Shown: in pieces, positions 51,392 through 58,536 of the stretch
Layout of the letters: every line of letters begins with the position of its first letter
How positions within the stretch are numbered: the stretch's first letter is position 1
DNA from: Haloarcula salina
GTDB lineage: Archaea; Halobacteriota; Halobacteria; Halobacteriales; Haloarculaceae
DNA: 64,000 bases
Direction of reading: 5' to 3'
Assembly (NCBI RefSeq): GCF_010119195.1
Contig: NZ_WRXL01000001.1
Location: 890,376 to 954,375, forward strand
Made by a program: the position numbers and the translations under genes
Notes under the pieces: model-generated
The model's database searches: none
Seen by the model: only the letters and a program-made list of their open reading frames with translations
Told to the model about the DNA's origin: nothing

Positions 51392-51997
51392 ATGGCTGAT
51401 TCCGATGAAACTGGGTTATTAACACAGAACCAGCGCGAGTTCCTGAGAACGACTGATCCCGATATGAGTGATCGTGGGGTTCGGGCTGCAAAGTCTCGAA
51501 TTCGAAAGCGTATTCAGGTTGCATTTGACGATTTGCGGTTGTTATTTGGAACTGAGGAAACCGAACAGAAGTTAGATCTTGACAAAGTGCTGGGTGATAT
51601 TGATCCTGGACGCGTGTGGCCTCTCTCAGCGATATTATTCATGTGGAGCGTCCACCATCCCACGCTCCTTAATCGCAATCTTGACCAGGGAATGTCAACA
51701 CCAGATAAGGGACTCTCAACACACGAACAAGTTGATCGAGTCACTGCATCGTTCGATAGCCAGGTAGAACGTGGTGTGCGAACCGCGCTTGAATCTGTAG
51801 AAACCGACCGGATTCCAGAAGAGGTCAATAACGACCTTACAATCTCTCTCGGCGGGTCCGTGGCAGATATGTCCGATGAGGAACTCGCAGAACTCTCACG
51901 CCGGTCGCTCGATCTGCTCTTTCGAAGGGGGGACCTCGATAACGCGGAGTACGCTCGTATCATGAAGCGGAAGCTCGCTGACGCCGACGAGAAGTGA
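51392..51997 (+). CDS. AT-rich gene, conserved haloarchaeal mobile-element protein
   Basis: 201 residues from the ATG at 51392. LLTQNQREFLRTTDPDMSDR and KSRIRKRIQVAFDDLRLLF form an N-terminal helical motif shared with the protein at 52508-52732. A middle segment and an all-helical C-terminus (ELAELSRRSLDLLFRRGDLD) follow. Base composition is clearly lower in G+C than the flanking genes, suggesting a separate origin. Such proteins recur on haloarchaeal plasmids and proviruses, and their function is not known to me. Confidence 0.7.
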   Translation: MADSDETGLLTQNQREFLRTTDPDMSDRGVRAAKSRIRKRIQVAFDDLRLLFGTEETEQKLDLDKVLGDIDPGRVWPLSAILFMWSVHHPTLLNRNLDQGMSTPDKGLSTHEQVDRVTASFDSQVERGVRTALESVETDRIPEEVNNDLTISLGGSVADMSDEELAELSRRSLDLLFRRGDLDNAEYARIMKRKLADADEK

Positions 51998-52022
51998 CAC
52001 CAGTGTGCGTTGAACACGGGCC

Positions 52023-52493
52023 TCATGCTCCCCCTCTCACAAGCACCAGCGTCCCTACGGCCACGAGAACCCCGGCAGCGAGCAGCGTGTAGTTCGCGAC
52101 CGGGTTCGACGCCGTCGTGACGTCGAGCGAGTACTCGCGTCCGTTGATCGGCGCGAAGGGCCGGATCCCCATCGGCGTCAGCGCGTCGGCCAGCAGGTGC
52201 GCGCCGACTAGGACCACACCAGCGAGCGCCCCGACCACGCCGGCGGCGACGCTGTCGACGGCGTAACCAGCGATGCCGAGGAGCACGCCGGCCGCGAGTG
52301 CAAACCAGACCGTGTGCGTGATCCCGCGGTGTGAGATACCAGGCACGCGTAGGTCGAGGTCCGGCGTCATGGCCCCGCCGACGGCCACCACGCCACCGGC
52401 GACGGCGAGCGACTCGAAGCCGGCGGCGGAGACGACCGCGCCGATGGGCGCGTACACCGCGAGCGCGACGCCGTAGTGGCCGGTGCGGTGCAT
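52023..52493 (-). CDS. Membrane-bound metal-dependent hydrolase (DUF457/YdjM family)
   Basis: 156 residues, four hydrophobic segments. His motifs HRTGHYG, SHRGITHTVWFALAAG and VLVGAHLLADALTPMGIRPF are the family signature. Many haloarchaeal viruses and plasmids carry one; a role in lipid or membrane turnover has been suggested for the family. It is convergent with the gene ending at 51997. Confidence 0.85.
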   Translation of the reverse strand: MHRTGHYGVALAVYAPIGAVVSAAGFESLAVAGGVVAVGGAMTPDLDLRVPGISHRGITHTVWFALAAGVLLGIAGYAVDSVAAGVVGALAGVVLVGAHLLADALTPMGIRPFAPINGREYSLDVTTASNPVANYTLLAAGVLVAVGTLVLVRGGA

Positions 52494-52507
52494 CCCTCGG
52501 TCACCTA

Positions 52508-52732
52508 TCAGCCTTGATCCTCGCAGACGACTTGACGAAGTTCTTCGAGCAGTTCTGGCGCTTCGTTTTCGAACAACTCGACGTCCCCGGCGAGTTGTTC
52601 GTTGATCCGAGATTTGACTCGGGAGCGAGCCTCGTACATCCGCTGGTCGCCGTGTTCGCCTCGAAGATATTCGCGTTCCGCTTCTGTCGTTAGTGCCCGG
52701 CCGGTAGCCATACCTGCCGATTGTGAACTCAT
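52508..52732 (-). CDS. Small conserved protein sharing a domain with the 51392 gene
   Basis: 74 residues from the ATG at 52732 (MSSQSAGMATGRALTTEAER). The core LTTEAEREYLRGEHGDQR and ARSRVKSRINEQLAGDVELF aligns with the N-terminus of the protein at 51392-51997. Predicted helical; a DNA-binding role is plausible since it is divergent from the SWIM operon across a multi-site operator. The longer start at 52783 would lie inside that operator region, so I do not use it. Confidence 0.65.
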   Translation of the reverse strand: MSSQSAGMATGRALTTEAEREYLRGEHGDQRMYEARSRVKSRINEQLAGDVELFENEAPELLEELRQVVCEDQG

Positions 52733-52740
52733 CGTACTTA

Positions 52741-52835
52741 CTTGTTGTATTTGACCACCCTTAACACTTGTCCCATACGACAACTTGTCCTATACAACAA
52801 GTATTAAGTGATTGGGGATTGTTGTATCTAACAAG
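52741..52835. promoter_or_regulatory. Multi-site operator or iteron cluster
   Basis: The 9-mer TTGTTGTAT occurs at 52742-52750 (+), inverted as ATACAACAA at 52792-52800, and at 52819-52827 (+); ATACGACAA at 52775-52783 is a fourth copy with one mismatch. CTTGTTGTAT (52741-52750) and ATACAACAAG (52792-52801) form a perfect 10-bp inverted repeat. The cluster fills the 177-bp region between divergent genes. It could be a cooperative repressor site or replication iterons. Confidence 0.7.
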
Positions 52836-52909
52836 CACGGGAGTTCGGCCACGTAGAAACTGGCCGACGGGCGCTGGAACGCCCTCGACCGTGCTGCAGG
52901 ATAGCAGCA

Positions 52910-53500
52910 ATGTCCACCAAGGATACCGCGGCACTTCAGACTGCCGCCACGGCGGAGCGAATCGACGACCGAACGAAGCGCGCGCTGGAGGAGTACCTCA
53001 CGGTCACGCCCGACATCGGCCGCGCTCGCGGTGCGGACGACCTGGTCCTCGTGACCAGTGCCTCGGGCAAGGAGTACCTCGTCGACGTCCGCGGGGGCAG
53101 CTGTGAATGCCCCGATGCAACCCACCGCGACGTCGAGTGCAAGCACCAGATCCGCGCGAAAATGGCGCTGGGACTGGCGGCCGTGCCCGCCGGCGCGGCC
53201 GAGGCGTGCGACATCGACCCCGACCTCGGCCAGCACTGCGACGCCGAGCTGCGGTTTGCCGCCGCGGACGGTGGCGTGGTCTCGACGGCCAGCGACGAGG
53301 CGGCCGACGACGTCGTCGACCTGAGCGAGGAGCACGGCGAGGCCCCGATTGACGGGACGTGTATCGCCGGCCACGAACGCTGTGCTGGTATCTCGGGGAT
53401 GTACATGGGCGAGTTCCCCTGTGCGAACTGCTGGCTGTACGCGCCGGCCAGCGCCCACATCCACTTCCACGAGGCGACCGACAACGGGGGCGACCTGTAA
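52910..53500 (+). CDS. SWIM zinc-finger protein
   Basis: 196 residues. The SWIM motif is complete: SCECPDATHRDVECKHQIR (CxC...CxH), about residues 64-82. Downstream a second Cys/His-rich region (CIAGHERCAGISGMYMG and FPCANCWLY) could bind another metal. It is first in the rightward operon and starts 75 bp after the operator cluster. SWIM domains bind DNA or proteins and are common on haloarchaeal plasmids. Confidence 0.82.
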   Translation: MSTKDTAALQTAATAERIDDRTKRALEEYLTVTPDIGRARGADDLVLVTSASGKEYLVDVRGGSCECPDATHRDVECKHQIRAKMALGLAAVPAGAAEACDIDPDLGQHCDAELRFAAADGGVVSTASDEAADDVVDLSEEHGEAPIDGTCIAGHERCAGISGMYMGEFPCANCWLYAPASAHIHFHEATDNGGDL

Positions 53501-53634
53501 TGCCGGTCGAACAGGCCGCCGCCGGCGAGCGCGAGTACGCCACGCTGCAGTACGACGACGAGTTCGTCGTCTACCAGTGTGACCAAGAGCAGGCGTGGCT
53601 GCAGTCCGACACCGTCGTGGAGGTGCGCCAATGA
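53500..53634 (+). CDS. Small hypothetical protein (44 aa)
   Basis: ATG at 53500 overlaps the SWIM stop by one base (TAATG). It reads MPVEQAAAGEREYATLQYDD followed by EFVVYQCDQEQAWLQSDTVV. The next gene overlaps its TGA (ATGA). Compact beta-rich pattern. The coupling at both ends supports translation. Confidence 0.65.
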   Translation: MPVEQAAAGEREYATLQYDDEFVVYQCDQEQAWLQSDTVVEVRQ

Positions 53635-53891
53635 GGATGTCCACCACGTCCGTTGCCGAGGTCGACGCGACCGCGGAGTTCGACGACGGCGGTGTGTTGG
53701 CTGTGCAAACACACGAGCGCGACCTCGACTTGCGTGTGCAAGCGCCCGAGGAGCGCCCGCTGTCCGGCATTGAACCCCACGCCCAGCTCACCATCTCGGG
53801 CGCGGACCTGACCGTCGACGTCGTCCTCGATGCCGACGCGCTCGACGCACTCCTCGACGGGCTGCCAGTCGCCCCGCGGGGAGAATCATGA
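53631..53891 (+). CDS. Small hypothetical protein (86 aa)
   Basis: ATG at 53631 overlaps the previous stop; a second ATG at 53637 is possible. Predicted beta-sheet (EFDDGGVLAVQTHERDLDLR, LTISGADLTVDVVLDADALD). The next gene overlaps by 4 bp. No family recognised. Confidence 0.68.
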   Translation: MRMSTTSVAEVDATAEFDDGGVLAVQTHERDLDLRVQAPEERPLSGIEPHAQLTISGADLTVDVVLDADALDALLDGLPVAPRGES

Positions 53892-54307
53892 CCGACGACG
53901 GTGACGAGGATCGCGAGACCGAGCGGGTGAGTGCGCGGACGTACGTGCCGGCCTACCAACGCGATATCTGGGACGACCACGCCGACCGCTTGGATATGTC
54001 CCGCTCAGAGTTTATCCGCTCGATGGTGCAGGCAGGCCGTCGGGGATACACCGGTGAGGACATCGGCGAGACGCCCGGCGCGGGTGACGCTGGCGACGAC
54101 CGCTTGCCAGCCATCGCCAGCGACGCCGTCCTCACGGCCCTCGAACAGGTCGACACCGTCCGCTACGAGGAGCTTCGGGAGATCCTGGTCGAGGACATGA
54201 CGCGGGCGCTCGACGCCGCGCTTGACGAACTGCAGGCGGAGAACGCCATCATTCACACTCGCGACGAGGGGTACACGCTCGTCGACGACTCGGGAGGGGG
54301 CCGATGA
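53888..54307 (+). CDS. RHH plus winged-helix regulator (DUF5805-like)
   Basis: 139 residues. The N-terminal VSARTYVPAYQRDIWDDHAD and RLDMSRSEFIRSMVQAGRRG form a ribbon-helix-helix. The C-terminal half (DTVRYEELREILVEDMTRAL, ALDELQAENAIIHTRDEGYT) is winged-helix-like. It is a probable DNA-binding regulator of the element. Overlaps both neighbours by 4 bp. Confidence 0.8.
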   Translation: MTDDGDEDRETERVSARTYVPAYQRDIWDDHADRLDMSRSEFIRSMVQAGRRGYTGEDIGETPGAGDAGDDRLPAIASDAVLTALEQVDTVRYEELREILVEDMTRALDAALDELQAENAIIHTRDEGYTLVDDSGGGR

Positions 54308-54594
54308 CGCTCGTCATCGAGGACGCCGGCGACGGGGATTTCACGCTGTTGGTCACTGACGACGGCGCTGTCGAAGCCCGCAAGCGCATCCCCTACGACG
54401 GCGTCCTGCGGTTCACGACCGAGACGCGGGCCCTGCCAACGGGACGACAGACCAGCAGCCAGTACGGGCTCGGTGTCGACGACGTCATCGAGCGCTACCA
54501 GGCCCGCACTGACACGGAGACCCCGCGGGTCGAACTCGCCGAGTCCGTGGCGCAAGCACTGCGCGCCGTGCACCAGGAGGGGCAGGATGCCTGA
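54304..54594 (+). CDS. Small hypothetical protein (96 aa)
   Basis: Starts within the previous stop (ATGA) and extends 8 bp past the next start. MTLVIEDAGDGDFTLLVTDD suggests beta strands, with a helical tail ELAESVAQALRAVHQEGQDA. No family recognised; operon position is the only clue. Confidence 0.7.
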   Translation: MTLVIEDAGDGDFTLLVTDDGAVEARKRIPYDGVLRFTTETRALPTGRQTSSQYGLGVDDVIERYQARTDTETPRVELAESVAQALRAVHQEGQDA

Positions 54595-55060
54595 CCGGCG
54601 TGCGTTCCTTGAGGCCGCCGCGCTCGTCGCGACGACACCACTGCCCGGCGGTAACGACACAGCTGCCGACGACGACCCCGCGACCGCCGAGTGCGACATC
54701 TGCGGTGCGGCCAAGCCCGCCGGCATGGTCGACCGGACGACGGTCGACCCCATCGCGCCCCTGGAGGCGGATATCTGTGCAGTCTGTCAGTTCGTGCAGA
54801 ACCACGCGCTGGCCGACGGCGTCTGTGACGAGTGCGGTGACCCCGCCGAGCCCGGCTTTTCCATCGAACTGGAGTATCCGCTGGGGGAGGCGAACCTCCC
54901 AGCGTTCTCGGCCTGGGAATTGTGTGGCGACTGTGTCAGTTGGATCGCGTCGGATATTGCCTACCGCGGGGTCGATGCTGACCCCGAGGCCAAGGAAACG
55001 TATGTGGACCTGATTGACGCCCAGCACGAGCGAGGGGCGGACCAGGAGGGGTCAGAGTGA
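54587..55060 (+). CDS. Four-CxxC zinc protein
   Basis: 157 residues from the ATG at 54587. After a hydrophobic Tat-like start (MPDRRAFLEAAALVATTPLP, lacking a full twin-Arg motif) come CDICGAAKPAGM, CAVCQF, CDECGDPAEPG and CGDCVSW, eight cysteines for two zinc sites. It overlaps both neighbours. Function unknown; nucleic-acid or protein binding is plausible. Confidence 0.7.
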   Translation: MPDRRAFLEAAALVATTPLPGGNDTAADDDPATAECDICGAAKPAGMVDRTTVDPIAPLEADICAVCQFVQNHALADGVCDECGDPAEPGFSIELEYPLGEANLPAFSAWELCGDCVSWIASDIAYRGVDADPEAKETYVDLIDAQHERGADQEGSE

Positions 55061-55197
55061 CGCCTGCTCGATCTGAGCGCGCCGACACCGTCGGCATCGC
55101 ACGACTCGCTACGGCCCATTCGCGCGCGATTCGGTCAAAAAAGTCGGAGGAGGAGCTGCCCGTGATAGCTCCGGACACAGTGGGGGCCGAACAGTGA
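55057..55197 (+). CDS. Probable micro-protein (46 aa), coupled
   Basis: GTG at 55057 overlaps the upstream TGA (GTGA), and its own TGA overlaps the next GTG. It reads MTPARSERADTVGIARLATA and continues HSRAIRSKKSEEELPVIAPD. No homologue recognised. The double 4-bp overlap in an operon built of such overlaps is the evidence. Confidence 0.45.
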   Translation: MTPARSERADTVGIARLATAHSRAIRSKKSEEELPVIAPDTVGAEQ

Positions 55198-55274
55198 GCC
55201 GCATCGGCCCCAAGAGCGCCACCGCTGCCTGCGAGGCTGGGGCCCGAAGCGACCGTCGGGAGTGGTCGCGATGA
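55194..55274 (+). CDS. Possible micro-protein or leader (26 aa)
   Basis: GTG at 55194, reading MSRIGPKSATAACEAGARSD and ending with TGA at 55272-55274 that overlaps the ATG of the TnpB-like gene (ATGA). It may exist mainly to couple translation of that gene. Weak evidence. Confidence 0.3.
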   Translation: MSRIGPKSATAACEAGARSDRREWSR

Positions 55275-55897
55275 GTTCTACGCCAGCGCCGGCGAGTGGG
55301 GCTGCCCCGACGTCGGACCACACGCCGATTGGTGTCGACCTCGGCGAGAAGCGCCTGGTCGCCGCCGCGCCGGCTGACGCCGACCCAGACGCGGCGTTGG
55401 TCATCGACGGCGACCCACTGCGAGAGCGCTACGACCTGCTCGTCGAGGCGACGCACGCCCTCCAAGCGGCGTCGTTCGACACCACCGCCGGCGAGGCCCA
55501 GCTCTTCGCGGCGCTGTACGAGCGGCTTCGACCGGCCCTATTCGACGCGGCGCATCGGTTGGTTCGGTACGCCGACGAGTTCGCGACGCCGCTGTTGGTC
55601 CTCGAAGACATGGACTTCGGCGGACCCTCGCTGTGGGAACGGCGGACAGTCGACGAGATGGGCGCGTGGCTTCTGCCGGCGCTGCAGGCAGTAATCGTCG
55701 AGGTTGCGCGTGACGCTGGGCTGCCTGTCACGTTCGTCGACGCGAAGTACACGAGCCAGGCCTGCCACGTCTGTGAGAAACTCGGCCGACTCGACAGCAA
55801 CGCTATCGTGTGTACGACCGATGACTGCCCGGTCGAACGCGTCTGTCGGGATCGGAGTGCTGCGCTGACGATTGCCCGGCGCGCTGGGCCATCCTGA
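55271..55897 (+). CDS. Miniature TnpB-like (RuvC plus zinc ribbon) protein
   Basis: 208 residues, about half the usual TnpB length; the N-terminal WED/REC half is absent. RuvC-I Asp23 (IGVDLGEKRL), RuvC-II Glu112 (LLVLEDMDF), the zinc ribbon Cys165/168/181/186 (YTSQACHVC and CTTDDC) and RuvC-III Asp194 (CRDRSAALTIARR) are all present, so nuclease chemistry may survive. There is no TnpA and no IS end, and it is the last gene of the element's rightward operon, coupled by ATGA to the preceding frame. A stem-loop follows its stop. It may be a domesticated nuclease or RNA-guided regulator; transposase activity is unlikely. Confidence 0.82.
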   Translation: MSSTPAPASGAAPTSDHTPIGVDLGEKRLVAAAPADADPDAALVIDGDPLRERYDLLVEATHALQAASFDTTAGEAQLFAALYERLRPALFDAAHRLVRYADEFATPLLVLEDMDFGGPSLWERRTVDEMGAWLLPALQAVIVEVARDAGLPVTFVDAKYTSQACHVCEKLGRLDSNAIVCTTDDCPVERVCRDRSAALTIARRAGPS

Positions 55898-55940
55898 GCA
55901 GGCGAGCGCGCCTGCCGGTTTCGGACAGGCGGCGGGTTTT

Positions 55941-55984
55941 ACTAACCAACACACTCGGCCATTCGCAGCCGAATGTTGGTTAGT
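55941..55984. promoter_or_regulatory. Long stem-loop after the TnpB-like gene
   Basis: ACTAACCAACA (55941-55951) and TGTTGGTTAGT (55974-55984) are perfectly complementary over 11 bp; inside, TCGGC (55955-55959) pairs with GCCGA (55968-55972). It lies 43 bp after the TnpB-like stop and 26 bp before the next ATG. It could be a guide-RNA scaffold, an operator for the downstream gene, or a replication hairpin. Confidence 0.6.
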
Positions 55985-56010
55985 GCAACCCGTCGTCCCG
56001 GAGACCGATC

Positions 56011-56274
56011 ATGCACGACCCGACCATAGACGACGACACGGCAGACGAAGCCCAGCTTCCCGACTATATCCTGAGCGCACCCTACGGCGACGGCCGGGCG
56101 ACTATCGACCTCGGCGACGCCGAGACGTACCAGCGGGCGCGCGACGCCTACGAACAGGCCCTCGATGCCGGCGCGGAGGTCGCGTTCGACACGTTCCTGC
56201 TCAACAACGTCGACCTGGAGTGGGACATCGCGGTCGGTGGCGAGGCCGTTCCCCCATTCAACGGGCCTGAGTAA
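56011..56274 (+). CDS. Small acidic hypothetical protein (87 aa)
   Basis: MHDPTIDDDTADEAQLPDYI start, then LGDAETYQRARDAYEQALDA and ending WDIAVGGEAVPPFNGPE. It follows the stem-loop by 26 bp, so it may have its own promoter and be controlled by that palindrome. No family recognised. It converges with the leftward operon. Confidence 0.65.
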   Translation: MHDPTIDDDTADEAQLPDYILSAPYGDGRATIDLGDAETYQRARDAYEQALDAGAEVAFDTFLLNNVDLEWDIAVGGEAVPPFNGPE

Positions 56275-56338
56275 CGACTGCCGTCCTTACTCGAGTAGCG
56301 GAGGTATTCCATTCTATCAATGGAGCCTCTCTATCGCC

Positions 56339-57319
56339 CTATTCGAATGCCCGCTCCAGTCGGTCAACCTGCTGTTGCAGTTCGCGGATACCATCGAGTG
56401 TAATGTCGACGGCAGGGGAATCGCGGGCCATGTCGTTGATCGAGCGCTTCGGGCGCGGTCCGAACCGCTGCTGGCTCGGGGTTTGTTCGTCGCCGCCGCC
56501 AGTGAGCGCGTCCAGCCAGCCCGGCGTCGGCACGTCGGGCCAGAACGAGCGCCCGGGCTCGGGCAGTTGCGGCCAGTAGTTGCCGCCGGGGTCGGGCAGG
56601 TCAGGCCAGTCGGCACCCTCCATCGGGTCGACTTCCGGCCACGACGCGCCCTCGAAGGGGTCGGGGATGGACGACAACTCTTGCTCCCAGACGTCGACGC
56701 CGCGTTGCATCCCCGAGACGAGTTCCTCGTCGAGTGTGGTCTGTGAGGTGAGCTCTGTCGCGGCCGAGCGAGCGAACGTCTCGCCCAGTCCCGTCGGGTC
56801 GATCATGTTCTTGAACCCGGTCCCCGCCGCGCCGAGTGGGTCGTCCATCGCCCGATCGATACCGTCGAGGCCCTGGAAGTTCGTCCGCGCGCCGAGCGTA
56901 TCCTGGCCGGCCTGCCCCAGCCATCCCTGTCCCATCGCGTGGCGCGCCCCGCCGAGAAGACCGGCGGCCGTGCCGATGCCCGCTGCTGCAGTGCCAGCCG
57001 CCCCGCCCAGGAAGCTGCGGGCGAGACCGCCGCCGAATGCGCCGGCACCGCCACCCCCGCCACCGCCGCCGCCGATGCCGCCACCGCCTTGCAGTTCGTC
57101 CAGCATCTCCTGTTGAAGGGCGACCTGTTCTTCGAGGAGCGACTGCTGGCCCTCTGCGGCGGCCGTCATACTCCCGAGCGCGCCCGTTCCGACGCCGCCG
57201 CTGGGCGGCTGGGCTGTTACGTCGAGCGAGCCGACGCGGCTGACCTCCTGTTCGATCGCCGCCGGCGCGCCCTCGACGGACTCTATCGTCAGGGTCCCGC
57301 TTGCCCCGAACTCTGTCAC
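56339..57319 (-). CDS. Gly-rich protein with WP repeats (possible structural protein)
   Basis: 326 residues from a GTG at 57319 (MTEFGASGTLTIESVEGAPA), whose GTGA overlaps the upstream stop; a GTG at 57328 is an alternative. A coiled coil (SLLEEQVALQQEMLDELQ) leads to a poly-Gly run and a Gly/Ala-rich segment. A tandem repeat of about 10 residues follows (ASWPEVDP, ADWPDLPDP, NYWPQLPEP, SFWPDVPTP), then a C-terminal coiled coil. It is the last and largest gene after the replication protein in the leftward operon. It resembles a virion or surface component more than an enzyme; this is inference. Confidence 0.68.
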   Translation of the reverse strand: MTEFGASGTLTIESVEGAPAAIEQEVSRVGSLDVTAQPPSGGVGTGALGSMTAAAEGQQSLLEEQVALQQEMLDELQGGGGIGGGGGGGGGAGAFGGGLARSFLGGAAGTAAAGIGTAAGLLGGARHAMGQGWLGQAGQDTLGARTNFQGLDGIDRAMDDPLGAAGTGFKNMIDPTGLGETFARSAATELTSQTTLDEELVSGMQRGVDVWEQELSSIPDPFEGASWPEVDPMEGADWPDLPDPGGNYWPQLPEPGRSFWPDVPTPGWLDALTGGGDEQTPSQQRFGPRPKRSINDMARDSPAVDITLDGIRELQQQVDRLERAFE

Positions 57320-57408
57320 GACGACCACCTCCAGGCGGAAGGGAGGGAGTCACGCAGATCGGTGGTGTCGGTGTCGTCGAACGCCTCGGCGCTGGTGGTG
57401 TCAGTCAT
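57316..57408 (-). CDS. Possible micro-protein (30 aa)
   Basis: ATG at 57408, 5 bp after the previous stop, reading MTDTTSAEAFDDTDTTDLRD. The TGA at 57316-57318 overlaps the GTG at 57319. It is acidic like its neighbours. The evidence is position and coupling only. Confidence 0.35.
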   Translation of the reverse strand: MTDTTSAEAFDDTDTTDLRDSLPSAWRWSS

Positions 57409-57413
57409 GCGTA

Positions 57414-57848
57414 TCAGAGCCCCCTACTGGGTGCGACGTCCTCTGGTTGGAGCACGGAGTCGACGCGGTCACGGTCCTCGAAGCGCTCTCGCTTGAGCTC
57501 GCGCTTCCGCTCGCTGATTGCGTCGAGCACAGTGACGCGATCGCCGTATGCCTCGCGTTCGGCGAACACCAGGATATCGAGAACGTCGTCGTGGTCGCCG
57601 GCTTTGATAGCCGATGCGGCACCGCTGGCCGAGTCGAGAATCCCATCAAGATCCTCGGCCGTGATGTCGCGGAAGGCCGACGGGTTGCGATTCTGGTCGT
57701 ACTCCCGAAGGTCGGCCGCGAGACGGTCGTCGTCGATGAGGCGGTAGCGCTCCTCAGTCGACTCCAGTCCGAACTCTGCAAGGTCGCGGATGTGGAGCGT
57801 TGGGGGGACTCGCCGCCCGGTGCGAAGGGCGAATGCGTGTGGCGACAT
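57414..57848 (-). CDS. Hypothetical protein (144 aa)
   Basis: MSPHAFALRTGRRVPPTLHI, then ERYRLIDDDRLAADLREYDQ and a helical C-terminus with DAISERKRELKRERFEDRDR. Its ATGA overlaps the upstream gene's stop. No family recognised. Confidence 0.7.
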   Translation of the reverse strand: MSPHAFALRTGRRVPPTLHIRDLAEFGLESTEERYRLIDDDRLAADLREYDQNRNPSAFRDITAEDLDGILDSASGAASAIKAGDHDDVLDILVFAEREAYGDRVTVLDAISERKRELKRERFEDRDRVDSVLQPEDVAPSRGL

Positions 57849-58165
57849 CAGCGGCCACCGAGGGCGTCAGCGACGCTTTTCAGTTTGCCCGACTCTGTAA
57901 TGTCGGGCGTCGTGGTATCACCTCCGGCCGCGTCAGCAGCGGCGGCGAGTGCTTTCGCGTTCTGCTCGAAGAGCCAGGCCACGCGCTCCGCCTCGGTCAT
58001 TTCGGCGTCCTTTCTGGTGGTGTCGCCGATGTCGAACGCAGCTGCCATTTTGGCCTGCTTGGCGGGGTCCTCGGGAAACTCGTGATCGACCTCAAGGGCC
58101 GCGAGGAGGGTTTCGAGATTCTGCCGGTTCTGTTCGAGTGCGTTCTGAAGGACATCGGATGTCAT
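57848..58165 (-). CDS. Hypothetical helical protein (105 aa)
   Basis: Predicted all-helical: NALEQNRQNLETLLAALEVD and MTEAERVAWLFEQNAKALAA. Overlaps both neighbours by 3-4 bp. No family recognised. Confidence 0.7.
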   Translation of the reverse strand: MTSDVLQNALEQNRQNLETLLAALEVDHEFPEDPAKQAKMAAAFDIGDTTRKDAEMTEAERVAWLFEQNAKALAAAADAAGGDTTTPDITESGKLKSVADALGGR

Positions 58166-58536
58166 TGGTGGGTCTCCGTGGTTGCTGCTGGGTCGAATCG
58201 CTTCGCCAGGTCGTCGAGGTTCGCGTTGTCGGCCTCAGCCGCTTCCCTGACGAGTTGCTTTTCGCGCTCGGTCGCTTTCCCGGTCGCGACGGCCAGGCGT
58301 GCGACCTCAAGCTCGATCTCTGCGAAAACACGGCGCTGCATTTCTCGCCGACGGTCGCGGTTCGTTTTCCGCTGTGTGAGGTGGTCCGTGAGTCTGCTGA
58401 CGGCGTCGGTGAGGCCGGCGATTCGTTCTGCGTTTTCGAGGGACTGCGGCGACGCGTCGGGGTACTCTTTGGCGAGAGTCTTGGTCGTGTCTGTGCCCGT
58501 CACTGCGGCGTCGAGGTCGTTGATGTAGTCGGTCAT
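58162..58536 (-). CDS. Hypothetical coiled-coil protein (124 aa)
   Basis: Helical throughout, basic in the middle (LTQRKTNRDRRREMQRRVFA) with IELEVARLAVATGKATEREK. Overlaps both neighbours by 4 bp. Function unknown. Confidence 0.7.
   Translation of the reverse strand: MTDYINDLDAAVTGTDTTKTLAKEYPDASPQSLENAERIAGLTDAVSRLTDHLTQRKTNRDRRREMQRRVFAEIELEVARLAVATGKATEREKQLVREAAEADNANLDDLAKRFDPAATTETHQ

Noticed and set aside
52741..52835. CRISPR array
   Set aside because: Repeats are only 9 bp, in mixed orientation and with irregular spacing; no cas genes are present in the window.
55271..55984. Complete IS200/IS605 insertion sequence
   Set aside because: No TnpA, no identifiable IS ends or target-site pattern, and the TnpB-like gene is translationally coupled to the operon.
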